The position numbers and the translations under genes were made by a program. A DNA stretch of 64,000 nt from Ralstonia pickettii (GTDB lineage: Bacteria; Pseudomonadota; Gammaproteobacteria; Burkholderiales; Burkholderiaceae), in the NCBI RefSeq assembly GCF_016466415.2, contig NZ_CP066772.2, positions 310,001 to 374,000 on the forward strand, in the 5' to 3' direction. The notes under the pieces are model-generated. The model worked only from the letters and a program-made list of their open reading frames with translations, did no database searches and was not told the DNA's origin. Positions 9,195 to 18,529 of the stretch are shown piece after piece; position 1 is the stretch's first letter, and every line of letters starts with the position of its first letter.

Positions 9195-11575
9195 GATGCT
9201 TCCTTATCAAGATCCACGCGTACTGCCGGCGCCGCGCCGAGCGTCGCGTTCACGCTGTCAACGGCAAAGCGTTCGGGCAGGCACACCACCGTCTGGAACT
9301 GGCGGAACGCTGCGCCCTTGTGGTCGTCGGTGAAGCGCAGTTCGATGCGGCCCTGCTCGCGCTTGAGAAATTCCTGCACGGCATCCATGCCGACGCCGCG
9401 CCCGGACACTTCCGTCACCTTGTCGGCAGTCGAGAAACCCGGGCGGAAGATGCACTGCGCGATGTCTTCGTCGGTGGCGTGCTGGTCTGCGCCGAGCCAG
9501 CCGCGCTCCACGGCGATGCTGCGGATGCGCTCGAGCGCCAGGCCGCGGCCGTCATCGCACAGGGTGATCTGCAGCATGCCCTGGTCAACGCCCAATTCGA
9601 TGTCGATCGTGCCGGAAGCTGGCTTGCCCTGAGCGATACGCTCTTCGGCGGGTTCAATGCCATGGTCGATAGAGTTGCGCAGCAGGTGCATGAACACGTT
9701 CTGCAGGATGCCGCGGGCCTCGGTGCGCACGCGGTAGCCGTTATCGTCGATGCGCACGGCCACGGGCTCCTTGCCCAGCTCCTGCGCCAGCGACGGCAGC
9801 GATTGCAGCGTGCCCGACAACAGCGCGTCCACCGTCTCGCTGCCGAGCAGGCGCAGCAGTTGATAGACCGAATCGCGCATCACCACGAGTTCATACAGAC
9901 TGCCCGGGTTGGCTGACTCCAGCAGACGCAGGCTTTCCTGAATGCGCGCCATCACGTCCGGCGCTGCCTGCGAGGCATTGCCCGGCGCCGCGTCGCCCTT
10001 GCGGCCCAGCTTCACCTCGTTGATGCGGGCGTAGTTCTCGATGGCCTCGCGCACGCGCGCCAGTTCTTGCATCAGCCAGTCCTGGTCCCAGGTGTGTTCG
10101 CTGTCGGCTTCGCGCAGCGCATGGTAGGTCTGCTCGGTCTCGTGCACCACGTTGGTCAGGTGCTGCAGGTTGTACGTGCGCGCGTTGCCCTTGATGGTGT
10201 GCATGTTGCGGAACAGCGCCGCAATGGCCTGGCTGTCGGCCTGCGAGTACTGACGGATGATCCGTTCGTTCTCGTGCACGAAGGTCGTGGAGCTGTCGAT
10301 GAAGTGCTGGAACTTCTCCTGGCTCACCGCCAGGATCTCGCCAATCATCTCCAGGTTGCGGCGCTGCTCGCTGGCTTCGGCCGCCAACTTGCGCAGCTCG
10401 GTCACATCGCGCACGCACAGCATCAGGCGCAGGATTGTGTCGCTTTCATCGGTGATGGCCGACCAGGACAGGTCCAGCGTCTTCGTGCGCCCGTCCGGCA
10501 TGCGCTTTTCCACCTCGCTCGCCAGCAGGTGCTGATTGAACGCGAAGTTGATGATGTCCTGCCCGAGGCATGCATCGACGGCTGCTTCCACCTGCGACAG
10601 CGTATCGGCGCCAAGGCTGGTATCGGCAAAGATCAGCTCCATTAGCCTGCGGCCGGCGATCTCCTGCGTCTCGAAGATCGATTCGAGGTAGACCGAATAT
10701 TCCTCGTGCACCACGCCGCCCTCGACCACGGTCAGGATGCCCTGCTGCATGTTCTGAAGCATGGCCTGGATGTCGGCGGTCTTCTGCTTGAGCAGCGCGG
10801 CGTTCTCCTGGATCTTCTCGATCATCTGGTTGAACGCAACGACGGAATGGCCGATCTCGTCCATGCGGCCCACCGGCACGCGGCGCGTGAAATCCTGGCT
10901 GGTGGCGATCTCGCTCATCTCGGCCTGCATGCGCGTGAGCGGCCGGGTGATCTGGCGATACAGCAGCATGCCGATGGCGGTGAGCAGGACGACCGCCACG
11001 CCGCTCACCACGCCGATGGTGGTGGCCGTGCTGGCGAGCTTGCCGTTCAGGCCGGCAATGGCTTCATCCTTTTCGCGGTTCTTCTCGATGCGCAGCGTCT
11101 CGACAATCTTTTCCAGCACGTCGCGGTAGCTGGCCACGTTGGCAAACAGGAAGGCCTGTGCCAACTCGTCCTTGCCCGCGAGCTTCATGTCGGTGGTCTG
11201 CTGGATAGCGTCGACGTAGCTGTCGACGGCCTCCTTGGCCTGGGCAACCAGACCTTCCTGCGCGTGGCTGTTGGCGCGCTTGGCCTGTACATCCAATGCC
11301 GCGCGCAGGGCGGCTTCTTTCGCCTTCAGGTCGTCCTTGGCCTGCGCGACGATGTTGGCGTCCGGTGCATACACCAACACCATCGTCGCCAACTGCACGT
11401 CCTTGACGAGCGATACCAGGTCGGCCGACGCCAGCGCGCTCGGCACCACACCCTCGGTCACCTGGCGGACCTCTGCAGCGCTGCTGCGGGTCTGGTAGAC
11501 CGCGTATCCGCCGATGGCCGCCAGCGCGACAAACATCAACACCACCAGCAATGTAATGCGATGACGAATGGTCAT
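9191..11575 (-). CDS. Membrane-bound CheA-like hybrid histidine kinase (4HB-HAMP-PAS-HPt-HATPase)
   Basis: This 794-residue protein begins [11 protein letters not shown] membrane helix (7-28), a four-helix-bundle-like periplasmic region, a second helix (184-207) and a HAMP (205-258) resemble a chemoreceptor. A PAS domain follows (273-393), then an HPt domain whose HTIKGNAR motif holds the likely phosphoryl His at about 459. The CheA-type ATPase has [19 protein letters not shown] and GRGVGMD (about 630-730). The CheW-like P5 domain and the P2 domain of CheA are missing, so the kinase appears to carry its own sensor instead of coupling through CheW. It is the first gene of a four-gene operon with a receptor-like protein, a CheX-like protein and CheY. 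Confidence 0.9.
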   Translation of the reverse strand: MTIRHRITLLVVLMFVALAAIGGYAVYQTRSSAAEVRQVTEGVVPSALASADLVSLVKDVQLATMVLVYAPDANIVAQAKDDLKAKEAALRAALDVQAKRANSHAQEGLVAQAKEAVDSYVDAIQQTTDMKLAGKDELAQAFLFANVASYRDVLEKIVETLRIEKNREKDEAIAGLNGKLASTATTIGVVSGVAVVLLTAIGMLLYRQITRPLTRMQAEMSEIATSQDFTRRVPVGRMDEIGHSVVAFNQMIEKIQENAALLKQKTADIQAMLQNMQQGILTVVEGGVVHEEYSVYLESIFETQEIAGRRLMELIFADTSLGADTLSQVEAAVDACLGQDIINFAFNQHLLASEVEKRMPDGRTKTLDLSWSAITDESDTILRLMLCVRDVTELRKLAAEASEQRRNLEMIGEILAVSQEKFQHFIDSSTTFVHENERIIRQYSQADSQAIAALFRNMHTIKGNARTYNLQHLTNVVHETEQTYHALREADSEHTWDQDWLMQELARVREAIENYARINEVKLGRKGDAAPGNASQAAPDVMARIQESLRLLESANPGSLYELVVMRDSVYQLLRLLGSETVDALLSGTLQSLPSLAQELGKEPVAVRIDDNGYRVRTEARGILQNVFMHLLRNSIDHGIEPAEERIAQGKPASGTIDIELGVDQGMLQITLCDDGRGLALERIRSIAVERGWLGADQHATDEDIAQCIFRPGFSTADKVTEVSGRGVGMDAVQEFLKREQGRIELRFTDDHKGAAFRQFQTVVCLPERFAVDSVNATLGAAPAVRVDLDKEAS

Positions 11576-12039
11576 TTGAAATTCTCTCGATTCAACCACC
11601 CCCCCCGAAAGAAGGGGGTAGTCCAATATGCTTTCCTAAACATCGAAGGCGCAATTATTGGAGTCAGAAGATGACCAATCGATGACTGCCACATCAACCT
11701 TCCGGGCATTTCGGCATTGCATCTCCGGTGGCGATGGCATTGCGGCGCGTACGCGCTCGTCACTTGGTTACAGGCGAAATCGTTTGGCACCCCTACTCAA
11801 GTGGGGAATTGTGCGAAAGCGCTAAAGTTATTTTCCCAGTCGCCGTTAATTAATTGCCTTTTTATTTTTCTTTTATTTCGCGAATGATTCTTTCGCTTTG
11901 ATTCCAAAAATAGAAAAAGGGTATTTCTCAGTTTCCCGGCATGCAGCCTGATGGGGCGTCTCACCCACTGTTGCGAATTGGCTACCGGCCCATGTTCCTG
12001 CCAGAATGTTCTGCTTGGCCCCCCAACCGAGGCAGACAC
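11576..12039. other. Intergenic region with divergent promoters
   Basis: This 464-base spacer separates the chemosensory-like operon from the DUF1801 gene. It is visibly AT-richer than its surroundings, especially 11815-11930 (TTAATTAA, runs of T and A). A C-run facing a G-run at about 11599-11622 could form a hairpin in the leader of the kinase mRNA. I see no convincing gene in it. Confidence 0.5.
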
Positions 12040-12435
12040 ATGAAGAAAAGCACGCAGGACACCGCCGCATCCGCGTCCGAGCTGATCGACGCACGCATTG
12101 CAGAGCTGAACGACTGGCGCGGCGAGATGCTCGCCCGCCTGCGCGCCGTCATCCGCGCAGCCGACCCCGACGTGGCGGAAGAATGGAAATGGAACGTGCC
12201 CGTGTGGTCGCACCATGGCCTGATCTGCACCGGCGAGGCCTATAAGCAGACGGTCAAGATGACGTTCGCCAAGGGCGCCTCCGTGCCTGACCCGTCTGGC
12301 CTCTTCAATTCCAGCCTGGACGGCAACACGCGCCGCGCCATCGACTTCCGCGAGGGCGACAAGGTGAACGAGAAAGCGCTGAAGGCGCTCATCCAGGCGG
12401 CCATCGCCGTGAACGAGGCCTGCGCCAAGCGTTGA
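12040..12435 (+). CDS. DUF1801 domain protein
   Basis: This 131-residue protein starts MKKSTQDTAASASELIDARI. A reading 33 residues longer exists but its extra part looks like untranslated leader. It matches the DUF1801 family (PF08818, frataxin-like fold, YdhG type), with the core EEWKWNVPVWSHHGLICTGE and a following strand YKQTVKMTFAKGA. Members are small cytoplasmic proteins; a role in iron handling has been proposed for some, but none can be shown here. It stands alone between the large spacer and the DUF2322 gene. Confidence 0.78.
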   Translation: MKKSTQDTAASASELIDARIAELNDWRGEMLARLRAVIRAADPDVAEEWKWNVPVWSHHGLICTGEAYKQTVKMTFAKGASVPDPSGLFNSSLDGNTRRAIDFREGDKVNEKALKALIQAAIAVNEACAKR

Positions 12436-12512
12436 AGCACAGGCAAGCTCGCGCGGGTCGGGCCGGAGCCGTTAACATACGGCCCGCCTGATCAACCAAC
12501 GGAGCAACCGCA

Positions 12513-12842
12513 GTGATTCAACCGACCAGCGTATTCAAGGACAACCTCGCCCAACTGCCCGCCATTGACGGCATCGAACGTATCGATCTGGTCGACGGCC
12601 AGGGTGCCGTGGTCGCCGATATCGAAAACAAGCCGGGCAAGCAAGGTTCGGTGGCGGTGTACCACTACCTGCAGCAGACGTTCGACCAGCTCGATGCCAC
12701 GGCCGCGGAACACGGCCTGGCCGTGTTTGCCGAGCACACCATCGACGCACGCAACCGCCCCGGCGCCCACCCGAATGTGGACCGCCTGCTGGCCATCGCG
12801 GCCGGTGAGCCGGCACTGCGCATCAACGTCGTGAAGGCCTGA
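12513..12842 (+). CDS. DUF2322 family protein
   Basis: This 109-residue protein begins with a GTG codon after CGGAG. It matches the proteobacterial DUF2322 family by sequence pattern (FKDNLAQLPAIDGIERIDL, then ENKPGKQGSVAVYHYL). The function is unknown. It is compact and soluble-looking, with no signal peptide or membrane segment. The gap of 77 bases to DUF1801 and 159 to the glutamate dehydrogenase gene suggests separate expression. Confidence 0.78.
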   Translation: MIQPTSVFKDNLAQLPAIDGIERIDLVDGQGAVVADIENKPGKQGSVAVYHYLQQTFDQLDATAAEHGLAVFAEHTIDARNRPGAHPNVDRLLAIAAGEPALRINVVKA

Positions 12843-13001
12843 TGACATATCGCTGAAGTCCGCTGCTAGTAGCGAGTGAACCACCCGTTTTCTCGCTGCA
12901 CCGCACACAGCAGCATCCAGAAAGCCGGCCACCGCGCACGCTGATTGCCAGCCATGGGCACGCGGCGTAGCATGAAGCAGCCCTTCTTCGGGAGCCGCCT
13001 C

Positions 13002-16000
13002 ATGTCTGCCCAGCACGAAGACAAGGTCCGTCAGCACATGGCGGACGCCGTGGCCCTGGCGCGCGAACGTGCGCCCGATATTGCCGACCTGTTCGAGCCG
13101 TTCCTGCGGCATTACTACGGTCTGGCAGACCCCCAAGACGTGATCTCGCGCAGCGTGGCCGACCTCTACGGCGCAGCGATGGCGCACTGGCAGCTGGGTC
13201 AGAAATTCGTGTCGGGGCAACCGCGCGTACGCGTCTACAACCCGAGCCTCGAACAGCACGGCTGGTACTGCAGCCACACGGTCGTTGAAATCGTCAACGA
13301 CGACATGCCGTTCCTGTTCGACTCCGTGACCATGGAAATCAACCGGCAGGGGCTGGCGCTGCATTCCGCCTTCCACCCGGTCTACCGCGTACAGCGCGAT
13401 GGCGCAGGCATGCGCGTGGCGGTCGAGGCCGGCGGCGGCGTACAGCGCCCGGCGGCACTCGCGGGCGACATGCCCGACACGCCCGCCGTTGCGGACAGAG
13501 AAGCTCACGGCGTTGCCCGCTTCGAGTCGACTATCCACATCGAGGTCGACCGGTTCTCCGAGGCGGACCGCCTGCAGGCTTTGCACGACGGCCTGATGCG
13601 TGTGCTGGGCGACGTGCGCGCTGCGGTGGAAGACTGGAATCCCATGCAGGCCGCCGCCCAGGCCGCCATCGACGCGCTGGCCGCACGCGCCGCACAGCCC
13701 TCGACTGGCGACGTGGAACGCGCCGAGATTGCCGAAACGCAGGCCTTCCTCAGTTGGATGCTCGAGCGGCACTTCACCTTCCTTGGCTATCGTGACTACG
13801 AACTGATTACGCAAGACGATGGCCATTACCTGCGCGGCATACCCGGCACAGGCCTGGGCGTGCTGCGTGAAGCGCTGCGCGACACTTCCACGCCGGACAC
13901 GACGCGCCTGGCACCGGGGGCCGCAAAATTTATCGACGCGCCCGAGCCCATCTTCCTCACCAAGGCCAATTCGCGCGCCACCGTGCACCGGCCCGGGTAT
14001 CTCGACTACATCGGCATCAAGCTGTTCGACGCCGAAGGCCGAGTCTGCGGGCAACGGCGCTTCCTGGGAATGTACACGTCGAACGTCTACATGGTGCCCG
14101 CCGAAGATATTCCGCTGGTGCGCCGCAAGGTGGCCGACGTCATCCGACGCACGGGCTTCCTTCCCGACGGGCATCTTGCCAAGACACTGGTCACGATCCT
14201 GGAGCAATACCCCCGCGACGAACTGTTTCAGATAGACGCCGAAGCGCTGCACGACATCGCACTGGGCATCCTGCGGTTGCAGGAGCGCCAGCGCACGCGC
14301 CTGTTCGTGCGGCGCGATCCTTTTGACCGCTTCGTGTCGTGCCTCGTGTTCGTGCCGCGCGAGAAGTTCAACACCGACTTGCGCGTGCGCATCCAGGGCC
14401 TGCTGCAGGCGGCGTATCGCGGCACCGCCGTGGAGTTCACGCCGCAACTGTCGGAGTCGATGCTGGCGCGCATCCATATCACCGTGCGCACCCAGCCGGG
14501 CAATGTGCCCGAGGTGGACGTGGCCGAGTTGGAAGACCGCATCGTGCAGGCCGCCCGGCGCTGGCAGGACGACCTGGCCGACGCGCTACTCGAACGCGGC
14601 GGCGAAGAGCGCGGCAACCGCCTGCTGCGCCGCTATGCCAGCGCGTTTCCGGCGGGTTTCCGCGAGGACTACGCCGCACGCCTGGCCGTGCGCGACATCG
14701 AACTGATGGAGCCGCTGCTCGCCGCCAATGCGGCGGACAACCTGCTGACCATGCAGCTCTATCGGCCGCTCGAAGCGCCGCCCGGCGCGCTGCGTTTCAA
14801 GATCTACCGCGCTGGCCAGCCGACTTCGCTGTCGCACAGCCTGCCGATGCTTGAACACCTGGGCGTGCGCGTCAACGAAGAGCGGCCCTACTGCATCGAA
14901 CCCGCCGACGCCGCCCCCATCTGGATGCACGACTTCGGCATGGAGACCATCGACGGCAGCGAAGTCGATCTGGACGAAGCCCGTGCACGCTTTGAAGACG
15001 CGTTCGCGCGCATCTGGAGCGGCGAGCTGGAGAACGACGATCTCAACCGCCTTGTGCTGCAGGCCGGCCTGACCTGGCGCGAGGTGCGCATCCTGCGCGC
15101 GTATGCGCGCTACATCCGCCAGATCGGTTCGACCTTCAGCAACGCGTATATGGAAAGCGCGCTGAACGGCAATCCTTCGATTGCGCGGGCGCTGGTGCGG
15201 CTGTTCCTGGTGCGCTTCGACCCCACGCTTGCCGAGGCCGAGCGCTCGCGTGCGAGCGAAACGCTGCGCAAGCAGATCGACGAGGCGCTCGAAGACGTGC
15301 CCAACCTCGATGAAGACCGCATCCTGCGGCAGTTCCTGGGCGTGCTGGAAGCCACGCTGCGCACGAACTACTTCCAGAGCCCGCCGGACACGGCACACGG
15401 CCACGGAAAGGGGCAGCCCAAGCCGTATCTCTCGTTCAAATTCGACCCGGCGCGCGTGCCCGGCCTGCCCGAGCCAAAGCCGATGTTCGAAATCTGGGTG
15501 TATTCACCGCGCGTGGAAGGCGTGCACCTGCGCGGCGGCAAAGTCGCGCGCGGCGGCTTGCGCTGGTCTGACCGGCGCGAGGATTTCCGCACCGAGGTGC
15601 TGGGCCTGGTCAAGGCGCAGATGGTCAAGAACACGGTGATTGTGCCGGTGGGTTCCAAGGGGGGCTTTGTCGTCAAACAACCGCCTCCGGCCACCGACCG
15701 CGATGCGTATCTGGCCGAGGGCGTGGCGTGCTACCAGACCTTCTTGCGCGGGCTGCTCGACCTGACCGACAACTACGTCGACGGCCGCGTCGTGCCGCCG
15801 CGCGATGTCGTGCGCTATGACGAAGACGACCCGTACCTGGTCGTTGCCGCCGACAAGGGCACGGCCACGTTCTCCGACTACGCCAACGCCATCTCGGCCG
15901 AATACGGCTTCTGGCTGGGCGATGCGTTCGCCTCCGGCGGCTCGGTAGGCTACGACCACAAGAAGATGGCCATCACCGCCCGCGGCGCATGGGAATCGGT

Positions 16001-17936
16001 CAAGCGCCACTTCAGCGAGATGGGCGTCGATACGCAGACGCAAGATTTCACCGTCGTGGGCGTGGGCGACATGTCGGGCGATGTGTTCGGCAACGGCATG
16101 CTGCTCTCGCGCCATATCCGCTTGCTCGCGGCGTTCGACCATCGCCACATCTTTCTCGACCCGTCGCCCGATGCCGCCACGAGCTTTGCAGAGCGCGAGC
16201 GCCTGTTCAACTTGCCGCGTTCAAGCTGGGCCGATTACGACCGGGCCCTGATCAGCCCCGGCGGCGGCATCTTCCCGCGCACGGTCAAGTCGATTGCGCT
16301 TACACCAGAAGTGCGCGCCATGCTGGACGTGACGGCGACCGAGATGGCGCCGAACGACCTGCTGCACGCCATCCTCAAGGCGCCCGCCGATTTGCTTTAC
16401 AACGGCGGCATCGGCACGTACATCAAGGCCAGCACCGAAACGCATGCCCAGGTGGGCGACCGCGCCAACGATGGCCTGCGTGTGAACGGCGCCGAGCTGC
16501 GCTGCAAGGTCGTGGCCGAGGGCGGCAACCTGGGCTGCACGCAACTCGGCCGCATCGAGTACGCGCAGCATGGCGGGCGCATCAACACCGATGCCATCGA
16601 CAACTCCGCCGGGGTGGACTGCTCCGATCACGAAGTCAACATCAAGATCCTGCTGGGCCTGGTCGTGGCCGACGGCGAGATGACGCTCAAGCAACGCAAC
16701 ACGCTGCTGGCCGAGATGACCGACGAGGTGGGCGAACTGGTGCTGCGCGACAACTACTTCCAGACGCAAGCGCTGTCACTGGCGCGTACGCGCACGGCGC
16801 TGTGGCTCGACCCGGAAGCACGGCTGATGCGGCATCTGGAGCGCAGCGGTCGCCTGAACCGTGCGATCGAATTCCTGCCCGCCGATGAAGAGATCGACGC
16901 TCGCCGTGCAAGCGGCGGTGGCCTGACCACGCCCGAACGCGCCGTGCTGATGGCCTACAGCAAGATGTGGTTGTACGACGTGCTGCTGGGCAGCGACCTG
17001 CCCGACCAGCCTTTCGTGGCCGATTGCCTGCCGGCGTACTTTCCGAAGCCGCTGCACACGCGCTGCGCCACGTCGATCCCTCGGCACACGCTGCGGCGCG
17101 AGATCCTGGCGACGATGCATGCGAACGCGCTCGTCAACCGAGCCGGCGTGACGTTCGTGCACCGGATGGCCGAAGAAACCGGCGCGGAACCGCTTGCAGT
17201 GGTGTGGGCAAGCCTTGTTGCGCGCGCAGTCTACCGGCTCGATGCGCTCTGGGAAGAAGTCGATGCCCTCGATGCGCAGGTGCCGCACGAGACGCAAACC
17301 GCCCTGTTCACCTCACTCGCGCAACTGCACGAGCGCGCCACCCTGTGGTTCCTGCGGCGGCGCGTGTCGGACGTACCTACTGCGGTGGAACGGTTCCGGG
17401 CTGCGGTGGATGCGCTCGCTCCCGAAATCAGCGCGCTGCAAACGGAGGAATCCGCGCAGGCCGCCGCGCAACAGCAGCAGGTGTTCAGCGAAGCCGGTGT
17501 GCCGGAAACGCTGGCGCGTGTGGCGACCGGTGTGCCGGCGCGCGTGTCGTTGCTCGACATTGCCGAAGTTGCAACCACCCGCGGCTGCGATGCACGGCTC
17601 GCCGCCCGCGTGTACTTTGCCCTCGACCAGCCGCTGGGTTACGGATGGCTGCAAGGCGGCATCCTCGGCCTGCCGACGCAAACGCATTGGCAGATGCTGG
17701 CGCGTGCAACGCTGCTCGAAGAACTGGGGCAACTGCGACGGCGGCTTACGCAGTCGGTGTTGCAAGATGCGGCGCCCGGCGCAAGCGCCGACGCCCTCAT
17801 CGAGACCTGGCGGGCAACACGGCAGGAAGCGCTGGCGCGCTACAACCGCGTCATCGCCGACCAGGTGGCTACCGGCTCGCCTGACCTGGCGATGCTGTCG
17901 GTGGGGCTCCGGGCACTGGCCGAGGTCGATGCCTGA
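13002..17936 (+). CDS. gdhB: NAD-specific glutamate dehydrogenase, large type
   Basis: This protein of 1,644 residues belongs to the 180-kDa class of NAD-dependent glutamate dehydrogenases, which deaminate glutamate to 2-oxoglutarate and ammonium when glutamate is used as carbon and nitrogen source. The long N-terminal half contains ACT-like regulatory regions. The catalytic Lys motif VGSKGGFVVKQP lies near residue 885, and the nucleotide-binding region follows (VGVGDMSGDVFGNGML, then VAEGGNLGCTQLGR). The start MSAQHEDKVRQHM is preceded by GGGAG; a reading 19 residues longer lacks a ribosome site. No frameshift is visible. The symbol follows common usage for this class. Confidence 0.95.
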   Translation: MSAQHEDKVRQHMADAVALARERAPDIADLFEPFLRHYYGLADPQDVISRSVADLYGAAMAHWQLGQKFVSGQPRVRVYNPSLEQHGWYCSHTVVEIVNDDMPFLFDSVTMEINRQGLALHSAFHPVYRVQRDGAGMRVAVEAGGGVQRPAALAGDMPDTPAVADREAHGVARFESTIHIEVDRFSEADRLQALHDGLMRVLGDVRAAVEDWNPMQAAAQAAIDALAARAAQPSTGDVERAEIAETQAFLSWMLERHFTFLGYRDYELITQDDGHYLRGIPGTGLGVLREALRDTSTPDTTRLAPGAAKFIDAPEPIFLTKANSRATVHRPGYLDYIGIKLFDAEGRVCGQRRFLGMYTSNVYMVPAEDIPLVRRKVADVIRRTGFLPDGHLAKTLVTILEQYPRDELFQIDAEALHDIALGILRLQERQRTRLFVRRDPFDRFVSCLVFVPREKFNTDLRVRIQGLLQAAYRGTAVEFTPQLSESMLARIHITVRTQPGNVPEVDVAELEDRIVQAARRWQDDLADALLERGGEERGNRLLRRYASAFPAGFREDYAARLAVRDIELMEPLLAANAADNLLTMQLYRPLEAPPGALRFKIYRAGQPTSLSHSLPMLEHLGVRVNEERPYCIEPADAAPIWMHDFGMETIDGSEVDLDEARARFEDAFARIWSGELENDDLNRLVLQAGLTWREVRILRAYARYIRQIGSTFSNAYMESALNGNPSIARALVRLFLVRFDPTLAEAERSRASETLRKQIDEALEDVPNLDEDRILRQFLGVLEATLRTNYFQSPPDTAHGHGKGQPKPYLSFKFDPARVPGLPEPKPMFEIWVYSPRVEGVHLRGGKVARGGLRWSDRREDFRTEVLGLVKAQMVKNTVIVPVGSKGGFVVKQPPPATDRDAYLAEGVACYQTFLRGLLDLTDNYVDGRVVPPRDVVRYDEDDPYLVVAADKGTATFSDYANAISAEYGFWLGDAFASGGSVGYDHKKMAITARGAWESVKRHFSEMGVDTQTQDFTVVGVGDMSGDVFGNGMLLSRHIRLLAAFDHRHIFLDPSPDAATSFAERERLFNLPRSSWADYDRALISPGGGIFPRTVKSIALTPEVRAMLDVTATEMAPNDLLHAILKAPADLLYNGGIGTYIKASTETHAQVGDRANDGLRVNGAELRCKVVAEGGNLGCTQLGRIEYAQHGGRINTDAIDNSAGVDCSDHEVNIKILLGLVVADGEMTLKQRNTLLAEMTDEVGELVLRDNYFQTQALSLARTRTALWLDPEARLMRHLERSGRLNRAIEFLPADEEIDARRASGGGLTTPERAVLMAYSKMWLYDVLLGSDLPDQPFVADCLPAYFPKPLHTRCATSIPRHTLRREILATMHANALVNRAGVTFVHRMAEETGAEPLAVVWASLVARAVYRLDALWEEVDALDAQVPHETQTALFTSLAQLHERATLWFLRRRVSDVPTAVERFRAAVDALAPEISALQTEESAQAAAQQQQVFSEAGVPETLARVATGVPARVSLLDIAEVATTRGCDARLAARVYFALDQPLGYGWLQGGILGLPTQTHWQMLARATLLEELGQLRRRLTQSVLQDAAPGASADALIETWRATRQEALARYNRVIADQVATGSPDLAMLSVGLRALAEVDA

Positions 17937-17945
17937 TGCAGTCCG

Positions 17946-18297
17946 CTATCGGGCACGCGCCAGTGCCCCATTGACGCGCACCGGCGGCGTGTCGTGCGAA
18001 AACGGCGGCCGCACAACGAAGGCATCCACCACGCCGGGCTCGAAGAACAGGCAGTACGTCGAGCCGCCGCACTGGAAGAAGCCAAGCTCCTCGCCCTTGC
18101 GTACATGCTGGCCCGGCGTCACGTCGACCATGCACGACGACACCTCGGCCATGCCGATGAACACGCAACCCACGGTGCCAGGTCCGGGTCGTCGCAGGCG
18201 ATGGTGATGATGGCGCGGGCGGCCATGGCCGCGCCGTAGCCTTGCGAATCGTTCTGGCCGCCGGCAGGTAAGCGCACGGGCCCGCGAGTTGCGTCCG
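17946..18297 (-). pseudogene. Remnant of phosphatidylserine decarboxylase-related protein
   Basis: Only the C-terminal third of a phosphatidylserine decarboxylase family protein (PF02666) is left. RLPAGGQNDSQGYGAAMAAR and AIITIACDDPDL lie in one frame. After a one-base loss near 18178-18184 the sequence continues in another frame with GTVGCVFIGMAEVSSCMVDV and QCGGSTYCLFFEPGVV. The last two pieces match the family's C-terminal beta structure and its GGSTY processing-site-like motif. No start or N-terminal domain is found upstream, where a small exported-protein gene sits on the other strand. The gene is therefore truncated and frameshifted. Confidence 0.78.
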
Positions 18298-18329
18298 TGG
18301 CAACGACACTGCCACTTCACGAGAGGAAC

Positions 18330-18521
18330 ATGATGCATCGCACCCCATCCTCCGCACGTGCGTTCTGCGTGGCGGCGGCAATGTTCGTTGCTCTGGGCAG
18401 CAGCGCTGTGTTCGCACAGGTAACGGGCGCACCATCCGGCACCAGCGACAACGCGCCCGCCACCAATGCGAACAGCTCCACCGCCACCGGCACCACAAGC
18501 CGTATCGACGGCCCAACGTGA
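18330..18521 (+). CDS. Small exported protein of unknown function
   Basis: The ORF encodes 63 residues starting MMHRTPSSARAFCVAAAMF after GAGAGG. A signal peptide is clear (basic start, hydrophobic core, cleavage expected after VFAQ near residue 30). The mature part is only about 33 residues, rich in Thr, Ser, Ala and Asn. It may be a small periplasmic or secreted peptide. No family is recognised. It ends nine bases before the convergent end of the tartrate transporter gene. Confidence 0.55.
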   Translation: MMHRTPSSARAFCVAAAMFVALGSSAVFAQVTGAPSGTSDNAPATNANSSTATGTTSRIDGPT

Positions 18522-18529
18522 AAGCCGTT

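Noticed and set aside
11598-11622. C-run and G-run hairpin as a terminator
   Set aside because: No T-run follows on either strand and it lies in the leader of the kinase gene, so it was only mentioned as a possible hairpin.
12492-14477. A 661-codon open frame on the minus strand within the glutamate dehydrogenase gene
   Set aside because: It is antisense to a clearly conserved enzyme, has no ribosome site or domain and shows the His/Gln/Arg/Val-rich composition typical of shadows in GC-rich DNA.
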